Positions 36,200-45,104 of a DNA stretch of 64,000 nt are shown here, piece by piece (position 1 is the first letter of the stretch; each line of letters begins with the position of its first letter). The stretch is from Lachnospiraceae bacterium. Its GTDB lineage: Bacteria; Bacillota; Clostridia; Lachnospirales; Lachnospiraceae. The DNA lies in assembly GCA_009774465.1 (NCBI GenBank), contig VSNT01000003.1, positions 1-64,000 of the forward strand. The letters run 5' to 3'. The position numbers and the translations under genes were made by a program. The notes under the pieces are model-generated. The model saw only the letters and a list, made by a program, of their open reading frames with translations, searched no databases and was not told where the DNA came from.

Positions 36200-38458
36200 T
36201 TACGCCTGCTTCTTCTGGGGAAAAACTTTCCGAAGTACCAGCCACAGGGCACCTGTAATGCATACGGAAGAATAGGTTCCGCAAAGGATTCCTGCCATTA
36301 AGGGAAGCGCAAACTCCTTGACGGATGACACACCGAAAATATACAGGGCTGTTACCATAATAAAAGTGGTTAGGGAAGTAAAAATACTTCTGGAAAGCGT
36401 CTGGGTAATACTTGCATCCACCATATCCGCCAATTCTTCTTTTCTTCCCATATTTGCCTTGTTTTCACGAATACGGTCGAAAATTACGATAGTTGCATTG
36501 ACAGAGTAACCTACAATTGTAAGCATACATGCAATAAAGGTAGTTCCCACAGATATTTTCACAATCGCATAAAAGGCAAGTACTACAAGCACATCATGAA
36601 TCAGCGCCAAAACCGAACTTGCTCCAAAACGGATATCCTTAAACCGAAGCCAGATATAAACCAGCATAAACAAAGTTGCCACAATAACAGCTACAACTGC
36701 GTCTGTTTTCATCTCACTGCTGACCGTAGAACTGATGGTTTCCGTAGTAATCTTTTCCGCATCTACCTGGAAATTCTCTACCATAGCTGTCTTAAAGCTT
36801 TCTCTTTCAGTAGTATTTAAGGAACGGGTTTTGAAGATCACCTCATTGCTTCCTTCTACCTTCTGTGTCTGCACATTTCCATCTCCGGTAATTGCTTCAA
36901 TCATTGGTACCACATTTGTATCAATATCGGCAAGGGCCATATCCTCATTGAATGTCACGTTAGTGGACGTACCGCCTACAAATTCCAGACTGTAATTTAA
37001 TGCACCGCCTGTCTGCGCTTTATTTACTCCCATAAATACAAACCCTGCCACAATTGCAGCAATGGATATTCCAAAGAAAATCTTCCTTTTGGAGGTAAAT
37101 TTAATGGTCTTTCTCTCTTTTGCAGTTCCATACCACTTTGCATTCTGGATGCCAATTGCATAGAACGCCTTCATCAGCAGTCTTGTCACCACCATTGCGG
37201 TAAACATGGAAAGGGCAATACCAAGAGCCAGCGTATAGGCAAATCCCTTTACTGTGCCTGAACCAAGCACGCCTAAAACTGCTGCTGCAATTAAGGTGGT
37301 TACGTTACCGTCTACAATTGCGGAAGTCGCCTTTTTGTAACCGATGTCAATTGCGGATTTCACAGTTTTACCCTTGGCGATTTCTTCCCTGATACGGGCA
37401 AAAATAATTACGTTTGCATCCACTGCCATTCCTATGGAAAGAATAATACCTGCAATTCCAGGGAGCGTCAAAGTAATCTCGAATGCATCAAGTAAAATAA
37501 CGATCAGTTCCACATAAAGAGCAAGTGCAAGGCTGGCCGCAAAACCGGATACATAATATACTGCAATCATAAAAATCACAATAATTGCAAAGCCGACCGC
37601 TGCCGCTTTAATACTTGTGGAGATTGCCGCTTCACCAAGCTGTGCTCCCACAATCTTGGAATGAAGTTCCTCAAGCTCCAGCTTAAGACCGCCAATACGG
37701 ATGGTGGAAGCAAGCTGCTGAGCTTCCTCATAAGTAAAGGAACCTTCAATCTGAGCCTGTCCATTTGTAATGGAAGCATTTACGTTTGGCGCACTTATTA
37801 TTTCGCCATCATAATAAATTGCAAGAGTTTCATGATTGGCATATGCAGTCGCAGTTGCATCTGCAAACTTGGTGGTTCCCTCTTCTGTCATGGTCAGGCT
37901 GACCACATACTGGCTGTTATTCATCATGCTGTCCGTACCGGAAGCGGCCTGTGCATCCTTTACGTCTGTTCCCACCAGTTTCACAGAACCATTTGCCTGC
38001 AAAGCCTCAATGGTATTATACATGGCATAAACCAGCTTGCCATTTTCATCTGTTCCCACTGCCTGATAGTTCAAGTTGCCCTCAGAATCATACTGGGAGA
38101 TAAAGTACAAGGCTCCCGGCTTTCCAAGATCCTCTAAAATTGTATTTGCGTCTGACACGCCGGGAATCTCAATATTGATCCGATCTTCCCCTTCCTGATA
38201 TACCACTGCTTCCGTGCTGTAGTTTTCCACACGCTGCTGAAGCTTATAAATGGTATCAGCCATATCGTCCTTATCCGGCTTTTCGTCACCGACTACCTGA
38301 TAGGTAATGCTGACGCCGCCTTCCAGATCAAGGCCTAAATTAATACTGGCTGCTGATCCGGAGCCCTCCGTTCCAAGCCCCACTGCTGCAGTATATCCGA
38401 ACACTCCAAGAAGCAGTACGAAAACCAGCAGCGTAATAATTGCTTTATTTTTCTTCAT
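36200..38458 (-). CDS. secDF: Fused protein-export membrane protein SecDF
   Basis: SecDF uses the proton gradient to assist Sec-dependent protein export. SecD and SecF are fused here into 752 residues. The SecD half has the first membrane segment (residues ~6-25), GLDLEGGVSITYQV and the large periplasmic-type loop, then LPGIAGIILSIGMAVDANVIIFARIREE near 335. The SecF half begins near residue 450 and contains YSLEFVGGTSTNV and TIVGYSVNATIVIFDRIREN near 645. About twelve membrane segments are expected. The gene overlaps scfB by 14 bp, the usual clustering of SCIFF genes with secDF. Confidence 0.96.
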   Translation of the reverse strand: MKKNKAIITLLVFVLLLGVFGYTAAVGLGTEGSGSAASINLGLDLEGGVSITYQVVGDEKPDKDDMADTIYKLQQRVENYSTEAVVYQEGEDRINIEIPGVSDANTILEDLGKPGALYFISQYDSEGNLNYQAVGTDENGKLVYAMYNTIEALQANGSVKLVGTDVKDAQAASGTDSMMNNSQYVVSLTMTEEGTTKFADATATAYANHETLAIYYDGEIISAPNVNASITNGQAQIEGSFTYEEAQQLASTIRIGGLKLELEELHSKIVGAQLGEAAISTSIKAAAVGFAIIVIFMIAVYYVSGFAASLALALYVELIVILLDAFEITLTLPGIAGIILSIGMAVDANVIIFARIREEIAKGKTVKSAIDIGYKKATSAIVDGNVTTLIAAAVLGVLGSGTVKGFAYTLALGIALSMFTAMVVTRLLMKAFYAIGIQNAKWYGTAKERKTIKFTSKRKIFFGISIAAIVAGFVFMGVNKAQTGGALNYSLEFVGGTSTNVTFNEDMALADIDTNVVPMIEAITGDGNVQTQKVEGSNEVIFKTRSLNTTERESFKTAMVENFQVDAEKITTETISSTVSSEMKTDAVVAVIVATLFMLVYIWLRFKDIRFGASSVLALIHDVLVVLAFYAIVKISVGTTFIACMLTIVGYSVNATIVIFDRIRENKANMGRKEELADMVDASITQTLSRSIFTSLTTFIMVTALYIFGVSSVKEFALPLMAGILCGTYSSVCITGALWLVLRKVFPQKKQA

Positions 38459-39854
38459 TTTCCTCTTCTCCTTCTGCCTCGGCCAAAGCCGCTTTTATCA
38501 TAATTGCACACTCAATGCGCTTTCTTTGCAGTTCACATCCCAAGTCATAAGCATCATTGATCTTTCCATGAAAATTGTAGGAATTCGCCGCGCATCCGCC
38601 GCTGCAATAAAACTTTGCAAAACAGTTCCTGCACTTTTCCTTGGCGTAAACATTACAGGTTTTAAATTCATCTCTGATGTCGGTTCTTGTAATGCCTTCT
38701 TCCACATTCCCCATAAGGAATTCTTCCCTGCCTACAAACTGATGACAGGGATATAAGTCTCCCCAGGGTGTTACCGCAAGATACTCTGTTCCCGAGCCGC
38801 AGCCGGAAAGCCTCTTGGCAACACAGGGCCCACCTTCCAAGTCTATCATAAAATGAAAGAAATTAACACCTTTTCCTTCTTTTCTTCTATTTAAAAGCTC
38901 CACAGCCAGCTTGTCATACTCTGCAAGCAGCACCGGAAGATCTTCTTCCCTAAGCGCATAGTCGTCTGTGGGAGCCGCCACCACAGGCTCCACCGAAATC
39001 TGCTGAAAACCAAGATCGGCCAGATGCATTACATCCTTTGAAAAATCAAGATTATTTCTGGTAAAGGTTCCCCTTACATAATAATTCATCTGGTTCCTGC
39101 TTTTTGCTGCCTTCTGAAACTTGGGGACAATGGTATCATAGCTTCCCTGTCCGCCTCTGTAGGGGCGCATCAGATCATTGATTTCCTTTCTCCCGTCAAT
39201 GCTGAGAACAATATTTGACATCTCCTTATTGACAAACTCCATAATCTCGTCATTTAATAAAATTCCATTGGTAGTCAGGGTAAAACGGAATTTTTTATGA
39301 TGAGGCTCTTCAAGGCTTCTTCCATAAGCCACTAAATCCTTTACCACCTGCCAGTTCATCAACGGCTCGCCGCCAAAGAAATCAACCTCTAAATTAACCC
39401 GGTTTCCTGAGTTCGCAACCAGAAAGTCAAGGGCCTTTTTTCCTACTTCAAAGCTCATAAGGGCACGTCGTCCATGATACTCTCCTTCTTCTGCAAAACA
39501 ATACTTACAGGCAAGATTACAGTCATGGGCAATGTGGAGACACAATGCTTTCACTACCGTTTCCCGCTTTTTAAAATCTGTTATATAATTCTCGTAAATA
39601 TCAGGTGCAAACAGCGTCCCCGCATTTTTCAATTCCAAAACCTGAGCCAGCGCATCTTCTATCTCTTCCACTGCACAGGTTTTTCCAAGCGCTGCAAGTA
39701 CCTTTTCTTTAATTGCATTTTCATCACAGTTGTTATTTAACCCCTCTTCCACGACAGGGATCAAATCATATACCACATCATCCACTACATGAACAGAACC
39801 GCTGTTCACATCAAGAACAATGTTGTAACTATTATTTTTATACTGATGTATCAC
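38445..39854 (-). CDS. scfB: Thioether cross-link-forming SCIFF peptide maturase (radical SAM)
   Basis: ScfB installs a Cys-to-Thr thioether bond in the SCIFF peptide ScfA. The 469-residue product has an N-terminal precursor-recognition (RRE-like) region, the radical-SAM motif CNLACKYCF (CX3CX2C) near residue 110, and a C-terminal SPASM/auxiliary cluster region rich in cysteines (CGSG...YPCHQF, CNVYAKEKCRNCFAKFYCSGGC). I start at GTG 39854 with GGAAGG upstream; a longer in-frame start at 39965 lies inside the scfA-scfB hairpin region. It follows scfA and overlaps secDF. Confidence 0.94.
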   Translation of the reverse strand: MIHQYKNNSYNIVLDVNSGSVHVVDDVVYDLIPVVEEGLNNNCDENAIKEKVLAALGKTCAVEEIEDALAQVLELKNAGTLFAPDIYENYITDFKKRETVVKALCLHIAHDCNLACKYCFAEEGEYHGRRALMSFEVGKKALDFLVANSGNRVNLEVDFFGGEPLMNWQVVKDLVAYGRSLEEPHHKKFRFTLTTNGILLNDEIMEFVNKEMSNIVLSIDGRKEINDLMRPYRGGQGSYDTIVPKFQKAAKSRNQMNYYVRGTFTRNNLDFSKDVMHLADLGFQQISVEPVVAAPTDDYALREEDLPVLLAEYDKLAVELLNRRKEGKGVNFFHFMIDLEGGPCVAKRLSGCGSGTEYLAVTPWGDLYPCHQFVGREEFLMGNVEEGITRTDIRDEFKTCNVYAKEKCRNCFAKFYCSGGCAANSYNFHGKINDAYDLGCELQRKRIECAIMIKAALAEAEGEEENEEK

Positions 39855-39883
39855 CTTATCAATCCTTCCGTTTTTACAAGGAA

Positions 39884-39909
39884 TAAGCAGCGGCTTACGT
39901 CGCTGCTTA
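39884..39909 (-). other. Intercistronic hairpin between scfA and scfB
   Basis: TAAGCAGCG (39884-39892) pairs with CGCTGCTTA (39901-39909). On the minus strand it is followed by TTCCTTGTAAAAAC, a poor T-run. It sits just ahead of the scfB ribosome binding region and could limit maturase expression relative to the precursor. Confidence 0.5.
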
Positions 39910-39984
39910 CATTCACTATCCTGTTTTATTCCCGTGAGCAACAAGCCAAAGTCATGCCTGCACACCTTGGCGACTGCCGCGAGG

Positions 39985-40020
39985 GTGAAATACCCCGCAG
40001 CCTGCTGTGGGGTATTTCAC
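39985..40020 (-). other. Long hairpin overlapping the scfA stop codon
   Basis: GTGAAATACCCCGCAG (39985-40000) and CTGTGGGGTATTTCAC (40005-40020) form a 16-bp stem with one imperfect pair around a 4-nt loop. It overlaps the scfA stop and lacks a T-run, so mRNA 3'-end protection or attenuation is more likely than strong termination. Confidence 0.6.
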
Positions 40021-40160
40021 TTAACCTTTTCGCAGCTCTGATTTCCTACTGTACAGGATGTCTTGCAAGCTGACTGGCAGGATGTCTGGCATTCACCACA
40101 GCCACCCTTTTTCATGGATTCTTTTAAATCTCTTGTAGCTAATGTTTTAATTCGCTTCAT
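40017..40160 (-). CDS. scfA: SCIFF ribosomal natural-product precursor peptide (six cysteines in forty-five residues)
   Basis: This 47-residue peptide carries the leader MKRIKTLATRDLKESMKKGG and six cysteines in the second half (GGC, GEC, TSC, SAC, TSC, QSC), the defining pattern of SCIFF peptides in Clostridia. ScfB cross-links a cysteine to a threonine in this region; the final role of the product is unknown. The start is ATG 40160 with AAAAGGAGAT upstream. Confidence 0.95.
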   Translation of the reverse strand: MKRIKTLATRDLKESMKKGGCGECQTSCQSACKTSCTVGNQSCEKVK

Positions 40161-40172
40161 AATAATATCTCC

Positions 40173-40205
40173 TTTTACTGTGCCTGTATTTGTATAGTAT
40201 AGCAT
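40173..40205 (-). promoter_or_regulatory. Extended -10 promoter candidate for scfA
   Basis: On the minus strand ATGCTATACTATAC provides an extended -10 (TGC-TATACT) about 35 nt before the scfA start; a -35 box is weak. It resembles the ychF promoter string. Confidence 0.45.
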
Positions 40206-40207
40206 AG

Positions 40208-41533
40208 TTACTGATTTTGGAAAAGCATTTTTTCGTCATTTTCCTCCCTGTCAGAGGCTTCTTCCTCTTTCCCCGCCGGATCAGGCTCTTTCTCCGGAAG
40301 CGTCATCAAAACTTTTACCACTCTGTTTTGATTAACTCCCTGAACTTTCAAAGTAATATTCTGATCTGTGACAATGGTCTCTCCATCCTCCGGAAGTCTG
40401 TCCAAATTCTCTATAATAAGTCCTCCAATAGAATCATAATCCTCCGATTCAAGCATAGTACCCAGCTCATCATTAATATCGCTCAGCTTCATGCCTCCTT
40501 CTACCAGATAAGTGCGCTCATCAACCTGCTTAATAAACTCCTCCTCATCCTCATCATACTCATCACGGATTTCACCTACGATCTCCTCCAAAAGATCTTC
40601 CAATGTAATCATTCCCACAGCAGCGCCATATTCATTTAAAACAATAGACACGTTAACACACTTTTCACGCATCTCAATCAAAAGATCCGCTGTCTTTTTA
40701 AATTCATAAGTGTAATAAATATTCCTCATAATATCACTGATTTTAAACTGCTCCTTATCCTTGACCAGAATAAAATCCTTGATATTAATCATGCCTATAA
40801 TATTATCCTTATCTTCTTTAAATACCGGAAGCCTGGTATACATGCATTCTGCAAATAAATCCAGCACTTCTTCATATTCCGCATCCTCGCTGACCGTCGC
40901 CATATCAATTCTGGGAATCATAATGTCCTTTGCCACTGCGTCGCTAAAGTCAAACACATTATAAATCATCTCACGCTCTTCTGACTCAATGACGCCATCC
41001 TCATGGCTGACTTCCACATAAGTGCGCAATTCTGTTTCCGTCATAGCTGTTCTCTTGCCTGCATCAATATGTAACAGCTTCATCAAAGCGCCTGCCAGCT
41101 TGTCAATCAGAAAAATAACAGGTGTCATTATTTTCATAAGTCCCGAAATGATTGAAGCATAAAAAAGCGCCATTTTTTCTGAATAGACCATTGCCACATT
41201 CTTGGGTATAATCTCACCAAACAATAAGATCACCACTGTTAAGATTCCCGTTGCAATTCCTACAGCCAGACCAATTTTAAGGGCCAGCGTTGTTGCCAGT
41301 GAGGAAGCCACGATATTGACGATATTATTCCCTATCAAAATGGCACTCAGCATTTTTCCGTACTTTTCAAGCACGTCAAGGGCTGTCTGCGCCCGTTTAT
41401 TTCCCTCATCCGCAAGGGCTTTCAGCCTGACTTTGTTTGCTGTGGTAAGGGACGTCTCCGCAGAGGAAAAGAACCCTGATAAAAACACTAAAATCAATAT
41501 TGCCACCAATTGCATGACACCATCGGTATCCAA
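40208..41533 (-). CDS. CNNM/CBS/CorC domain membrane protein (hemolysin C family)
   Basis: This 441-residue protein has an N-terminal CNNM transmembrane domain (about four segments to residue ~190, with AILIGNNIVNIVASSLAT), two CBS domains near residues 200-320 (MIPRIDMATV; EYGAAVGMITLEDLLEEIVGEI) and a C-terminal CorC_HlyC domain. The family is linked to magnesium or cobalt handling; the hemolysin name is historical. I favour TTG 41533 (MDTDGVMQLV start, GGAG 10 nt upstream); ATG 41515 and ATG 41590 are alternatives. The last ~30 residues are strongly charged. Confidence 0.9.
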   Translation of the reverse strand: MDTDGVMQLVAILILVFLSGFFSSAETSLTTANKVRLKALADEGNKRAQTALDVLEKYGKMLSAILIGNNIVNIVASSLATTLALKIGLAVGIATGILTVVILLFGEIIPKNVAMVYSEKMALFYASIISGLMKIMTPVIFLIDKLAGALMKLLHIDAGKRTAMTETELRTYVEVSHEDGVIESEEREMIYNVFDFSDAVAKDIMIPRIDMATVSEDAEYEEVLDLFAECMYTRLPVFKEDKDNIIGMINIKDFILVKDKEQFKISDIMRNIYYTYEFKKTADLLIEMREKCVNVSIVLNEYGAAVGMITLEDLLEEIVGEIRDEYDEDEEEFIKQVDERTYLVEGGMKLSDINDELGTMLESEDYDSIGGLIIENLDRLPEDGETIVTDQNITLKVQGVNQNRVVKVLMTLPEKEPDPAGKEEEASDREENDEKMLFQNQ

Positions 41534-41702
41534 AATAAACTCACTCCTTATTTTTGTAATTTGAAAACTGTAATCAGACAGCATATGCAAATATTACAAT
41601 ATAGGGCATTCCCTGTCAAGTTCCTACATATAATATAACAATTCAATCAATGATGTGGAAAGTCTGCCATATCAACTTTATTAATTATCCCCAGGAGGCA
41701 CT

Positions 41703-42077
41703 ATGTTAAAGAAATTCAATCTAAGTTCAAGAATTACTTTTCTGCTAAAAGCACTGCTTATCTCCTACCTGCTCACCACTGGTCTTTTACTGCTTCTTGC
41801 ATTGTTTCTATACCGTTTTGAGCTTTCAGAAAAAATTGTGTCCATCAGCATTATTATCATTTACATAATCGTTACATTTTTAGCGGGATTCATTGCCGGG
41901 AAAAGAGAAGGGAATAAAAAATTTTTGTGGGGACTATTAATGGGCGTCCTTTATTTTGCTATTCTGATAGTGGTTTCACTGATCGTAAACCACGGAATGA
42001 ATGAAGTTTCCGGAAACTTTTTTACGGTGCTTTTACTGTGCGGCGGCAGTGGAATGTTAGGTGGTATGATAAGCTAG
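41703..42077 (+). CDS. TIGR04086 family membrane protein
   Basis: This 124-residue protein has four predicted membrane segments (residues ~16-38, 45-65, 75-95, 104-122) joined by a short basic loop GKREGNKKF. It matches the TIGR04086 family of Clostridia, which is regularly found near the SCIFF genes; its function is unknown. It is divergent from the CNNM gene and ends just before a bidirectional terminator. CCAGGAGG precedes ATG 41703. Confidence 0.85.
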   Translation: MLKKFNLSSRITFLLKALLISYLLTTGLLLLLALFLYRFELSEKIVSISIIIIYIIVTFLAGFIAGKREGNKKFLWGLLMGVLYFAILIVVSLIVNHGMNEVSGNFFTVLLLCGGSGMLGGMIS

Positions 42078-42091
42078 TTCGAAAAAACACC

Positions 42092-42142
42092 AAAAAAGGG
42101 GTATCCAAAAAGTCTTCACAACTTTAGGATACCCCTTTAAAA
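42092..42142. terminator. Bidirectional terminator between TIGR04086 gene and XRE gene
   Basis: AAAGGGGTATCC (42095-42106) pairs with GGATACCCCTTT (42127-42138), with a further AAAGT/ACTTT inner stem; poly-A on the left and TTTAAAA on the right let it act on both strands. The flanking genes converge here. Confidence 0.8.
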
Positions 42143-42153
42143 CATCCTGATAA

Positions 42154-42516
42154 TTAATCTCTTGGTAAAAGCGTCAACTCCTGTGTCCACTTTAATATTT
42201 CATGGATATGTGTTAACTGTGTGGGTGTAAAACCTTCCAAAATATCTACAATCTTATCAGGAACTTTCTGGATATCATTACCGGTCAGCAAATAATCATT
42301 ACTTACACATAATGCCTTTGAAATCTTATATAATATTTCCACCGAAAATCCTTTCTTTCCCATTTCAATCTCATACAGAAATTTAGTTGAAATTTCAATT
42401 TTCTCTGCAAATGCATCTCTTGTAAAATCATTTGCCTCACGCAGAGTGCGTACTCTCAATCCTATATCCTTGTACGGGATATCAATTGTTGATTTAGACT
42501 TACCGGTTCTTCCCAT
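42154..42516 (-). CDS. XRE-family helix-turn-helix regulator next to agrB
   Basis: This 120-residue protein has an HTH_3 domain at residues ~18-75 (LRVRTLREANDFTRDAFAEKI, KFLYEIEMGKKGFS) followed by a short C-terminal helix region. It is transcribed divergently from agrB across a 303-nt gap, so it may regulate the Agr genes; this is positional inference. An extended -10 (TGT-TATACT on the minus strand, 42611-42616) could drive it. Confidence 0.85.
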   Translation of the reverse strand: MGRTGKSKSTIDIPYKDIGLRVRTLREANDFTRDAFAEKIEISTKFLYEIEMGKKGFSVEILYKISKALCVSNDYLLTGNDIQKVPDKIVDILEGFTPTQLTHIHEILKWTQELTLLPRD

Positions 42517-42819
42517 TTTCGTCCTCCATTCTGACAGCCTTTCTCTTAGGCTGTCAACTCTAAATTTTCAGTTCCTGCTACCACATGGCATATCCATTAA
42601 TGTTTGATAAAGTATAACATTTATTAGCCTAAATATGAGGAATTCAACCAAATAACAGGATTTTTAAACTAATTTCCATTTTTTTACATAATTCGACTTA
42701 TTTTTCACTGTTTAAAGTAAAAAACATACGATTCAGTCATTTTTTTAAATATACATTGCTTTTTCACATATAATGGCTTTAATTTTAAAGGGATTTTTTT
42801 TAGAAAGGAATTGGTTTTT
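42517..42819. other. Divergent intergenic region between XRE gene and agrB
   Basis: This 303-nt gap is very AT-rich and holds no ORF I can support. It contains a TATAAT (42769-42774, plus) 45 nt ahead of agrB without a convincing -35 box, which would fit an activator-dependent promoter, and the extended -10 of the XRE gene (minus, 42611-42616). I did not see convincing paired LytTR-type repeats by eye. Confidence 0.5.
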
Positions 42820-43386
42820 ATGCATGAACTTTTGAAAGAGCAATATGAATTCAGTGATTATCAAATTGCTCAGCTTGAATACCTTGGAAAAACTTTTCTT
42901 TCCGAATTCAGCAAGCTTTTCATTATGGGAATTTTTTTCAGAAAACAACTTAGCATTTATTTTTTCGCAGTAGTTGTAATGGTGCTTTTGAGAACAGCAA
43001 CCGGAGGAATCCACTGTAAGAAATATGTTTCCTGTTTCTGTGTAACGTTCTCATATTTGTTTCTTGCCCTGACCGTACTGCCGGTTATACCAGTTAATAA
43101 AGTCTTTCAATTGGTATTGTTGTTTTTGTGTATGCTTTGCAATTATTATATAGGCCCTGTCACCTCTCAGGTACATGCCGCTTTAAAGGATCAACTGGTA
43201 AAGCGGGTAAAGATTCAGGCCTTTTTAGTGATTTTCTTTTACCTTACACTTACGTATATAATCCCAGAGAGTCCCTACATATCTGCCGGGTTCTGGATCA
43301 TTATATTACACACTCTGCAGCTTACCGCTGCAAGGATTATAAAGAAAGGAGCCCCTTATGAGAGAGAAACTTGTGAAATTTTCTAA
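42820..43386 (+). CDS. agrB: AgrB-like membrane endopeptidase/transporter of a cyclic autoinducer
   Basis: AgrB cuts the AgrD precursor at its C-terminal side and forms the ring intermediate. The 188-residue product shows the catalytic region RTATGGIHCKKYVSCF, where the histidine and the cysteine seven residues later match the His/Cys catalytic pair of the family. Four to six membrane segments follow. ATG 42820 has AAAGGA 10 nt upstream. The 3' end overlaps agrD by 29 bp. Confidence 0.93.
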   Translation: MHELLKEQYEFSDYQIAQLEYLGKTFLSEFSKLFIMGIFFRKQLSIYFFAVVVMVLLRTATGGIHCKKYVSCFCVTFSYLFLALTVLPVIPVNKVFQLVLLFLCMLCNYYIGPVTSQVHAALKDQLVKRVKIQAFLVIFFYLTLTYIIPESPYISAGFWIIILHTLQLTAARIIKKGAPYERETCEIF

Positions 43387-43495
43387 GCCTTTGCTGCTTG
43401 CATGCACTGCTTTAGAAGTGTGGATTACCATTGGTATTGCAAGCACATTCTTTTTTGGAGAATATGAGCCTCCAAAAAAGCCTGTAGAAGAATAA
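43358..43495 (+). CDS. agrD: AgrD-like cyclic autoinducer precursor without core cysteine (45 aa)
   Basis: Read directly from the sequence, a 45-codon ORF starts inside the 3' end of agrB with AAAGGAG upstream. The product has a basic amphipathic N-terminus (MREKLVKFSKPLLLACTA), a core near IASTFFFGEY and an acidic/proline tail EPPKKPVEE, the AgrD layout. Most AgrD peptides use a cysteine for a five-membered thiolactone. Here the only cysteine (residue 16) lies in the N-terminal helix, and a serine heads the STFFF stretch (residues 29-33). This resembles the Ser-Thr-Gly-Phe-Phe lactone ring of Staphylococcus intermedius. A serine-lactone pheromone is therefore inferred. Confidence 0.85.
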   Translation: MREKLVKFSKPLLLACTALEVWITIGIASTFFFGEYEPPKKPVEE

Positions 43496-43507
43496 AAAAG
43501 ACTGTTA

Positions 43508-43574
43508 AAAAATACACCCTTTTATAATAAGCAGATATAAATTCAATCTGTTGATTATAAAAGGGTGTATTTTT
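43508..43574. terminator. Bidirectional terminator between agrD and the agrC-like gene
   Basis: The arms 43508-43528 and 43554-43574 are perfectly complementary over 21 bp with A/T ends; the 25-nt loop contains a small CAGAT/ATCTG stem. Convergent operons end on both sides of it. Confidence 0.88.
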
Positions 43575-43638
43575 GTGATGGAGAGCAACAATAAAACCTG
43601 AAGCTTATTCTTCAACTTCCAACTCATTCAATTATGCC

Positions 43639-44943
43639 TTATGCTTCTGACTCCACAACGCGCCTTTCTGCTGCTTTTTCATTTTTGAGAATCCTGAAAG
43701 ATATCCAATTCCGGTTGTCTATTGTCTCACAGATGCTTGATACATAAAATCCATACTCATCGCAGGTGCTTTTCATATTATATAATCCAAGTCCCCTGTT
43801 CTCACCTTTCTGACTATAGCCTTTCTTATAGAACAGAGCAATTTCATCAGGCGCAAAATATCTGCTTGTATTTCTCACTTCAATTTCAAATTCATCATCA
43901 TATTCCACCATCAGGACAAAAATCTTCTTTTCACCATCCTGAGCTTTTTCCAGTGCCTCTACTGCATTTCTAATCAGGTTGCCAACCACTTCTACCACTT
44001 TATAAGCAGGCATTCCAATATCGAATTCGCTAATGCTTATCTTGAAAGAAAGGTCAATTCCCAGCTTTTCGATTTCCATGAATTTTGCATATAAGAATCC
44101 TATAATCACCGGATTTCCTGTTTTCAGCAGCTTGTTAAATCGGCTCTCGCCTTTGATGGCTTCATAGTAATCCGCCTGTGCATTTACCAGTTCTTCATAG
44201 GTATTATACATATAGCAAAAGCCCTTCATTGTATTTATGTGGTTATTAAATTCATGCTGGCGCATTCTGATGTTATCAATCATGCTTTGAATGGAATCAG
44301 CATATAATTTGTGCATCTTTAGTTCTGTTTCAATTTCCTTGGCCTTTACTTTAGATTTCCCAAGCTGATATACAAGAAAACAGATAAATATAAAACTTGC
44401 AAACAATATAGCATTTTGAAAAAGCCCTACGCTATCCATTCTCTTATACACTACCAAGCAATATCCTGCTACGACAATACTTATACATAATGCAACAATA
44501 TAAATTCTATCCTTATCCTGCAAGAAGGAGGAAAACTTGTCCAGCCTACACATTGGAAGAATAACAAGTACTATAATAAATGCAATTCCATTTACCATCA
44601 AAGAACCAACAGGACCAATCACTTGTGCTCTGAAAATCATATAAAATACAAATAATACTATAAATTGTACACTACTTGTAATCGCTACATTAAGAATATA
44701 ATTTACTACAAGTGGCTTGATTTTAAACCCAAATTTTGCTCCACAATATACAGCAATAACCGGATAAGTTATCAAGGTATAGGTTTGGGGCAGACTATAA
44801 TAATTTACTGCTGTCAGTATGATCATATGTATCGCCAAATAGCTAACTGTCTTAATATCCAGTGTAACTTTTTCTCCATACAGATGGTGCAGGCAAAATA
44901 CAATAGATAAAATTTCAAGCAACAAACAAATATTTGTAATCAT
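43639..44943 (-). CDS. AgrC-like sensor histidine kinase (GHKL)
   Basis: This 434-residue sensor should bind the cyclic peptide made by AgrBD. The first ~200 residues form about six membrane segments. A linker helix leads to the phospho-accepting histidine in RMRQHEFNNHINTM (near residue 232), then the ATPase motifs NLIRNAVEAL (N box) near 327 and GENRGLGLYNMKS (G box) near 378. ATG 44943 overlaps the stop of a duplicated regulator fragment in the same ATGA arrangement that the ancestral gene pair would have had. Confidence 0.92.
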   Translation of the reverse strand: MITNICLLLEILSIVFCLHHLYGEKVTLDIKTVSYLAIHMIILTAVNYYSLPQTYTLITYPVIAVYCGAKFGFKIKPLVVNYILNVAITSSVQFIVLFVFYMIFRAQVIGPVGSLMVNGIAFIIVLVILPMCRLDKFSSFLQDKDRIYIVALCISIVVAGYCLVVYKRMDSVGLFQNAILFASFIFICFLVYQLGKSKVKAKEIETELKMHKLYADSIQSMIDNIRMRQHEFNNHINTMKGFCYMYNTYEELVNAQADYYEAIKGESRFNKLLKTGNPVIIGFLYAKFMEIEKLGIDLSFKISISEFDIGMPAYKVVEVVGNLIRNAVEALEKAQDGEKKIFVLMVEYDDEFEIEVRNTSRYFAPDEIALFYKKGYSQKGENRGLGLYNMKSTCDEYGFYVSSICETIDNRNWISFRILKNEKAAERRVVESEA

Positions 44944-45104
44944 AACCCAAACTCCGCCAATACCTTTTTCTTATAGGTAATACCGATCTCAATCTGCTCC
45001 TCAATGTCCTTCAGCGTAATATATCTGTTTGCTGTATCCACGCAGGTAATGTGGTTTTTATTGACAATCACATTTCTGCTGCATCTGATCAGACAATCCG
45101 TATC
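44940..45104 (-). pseudogene. Fragment of the LytTR regulator (3' end) in the first repeat copy
   Basis: This stretch repeats the final 54 codons and stop of the regulator gene at 45292-46020 but has no start codon or 5' part. It exists only because of the tandem duplication. Confidence 0.85.

Noticed and set aside
43403-43405. AgrD Cys16 as thiolactone nucleophile
   Set aside because: It is in the N-terminal amphipathic helix, far from the processing core and acidic tail.
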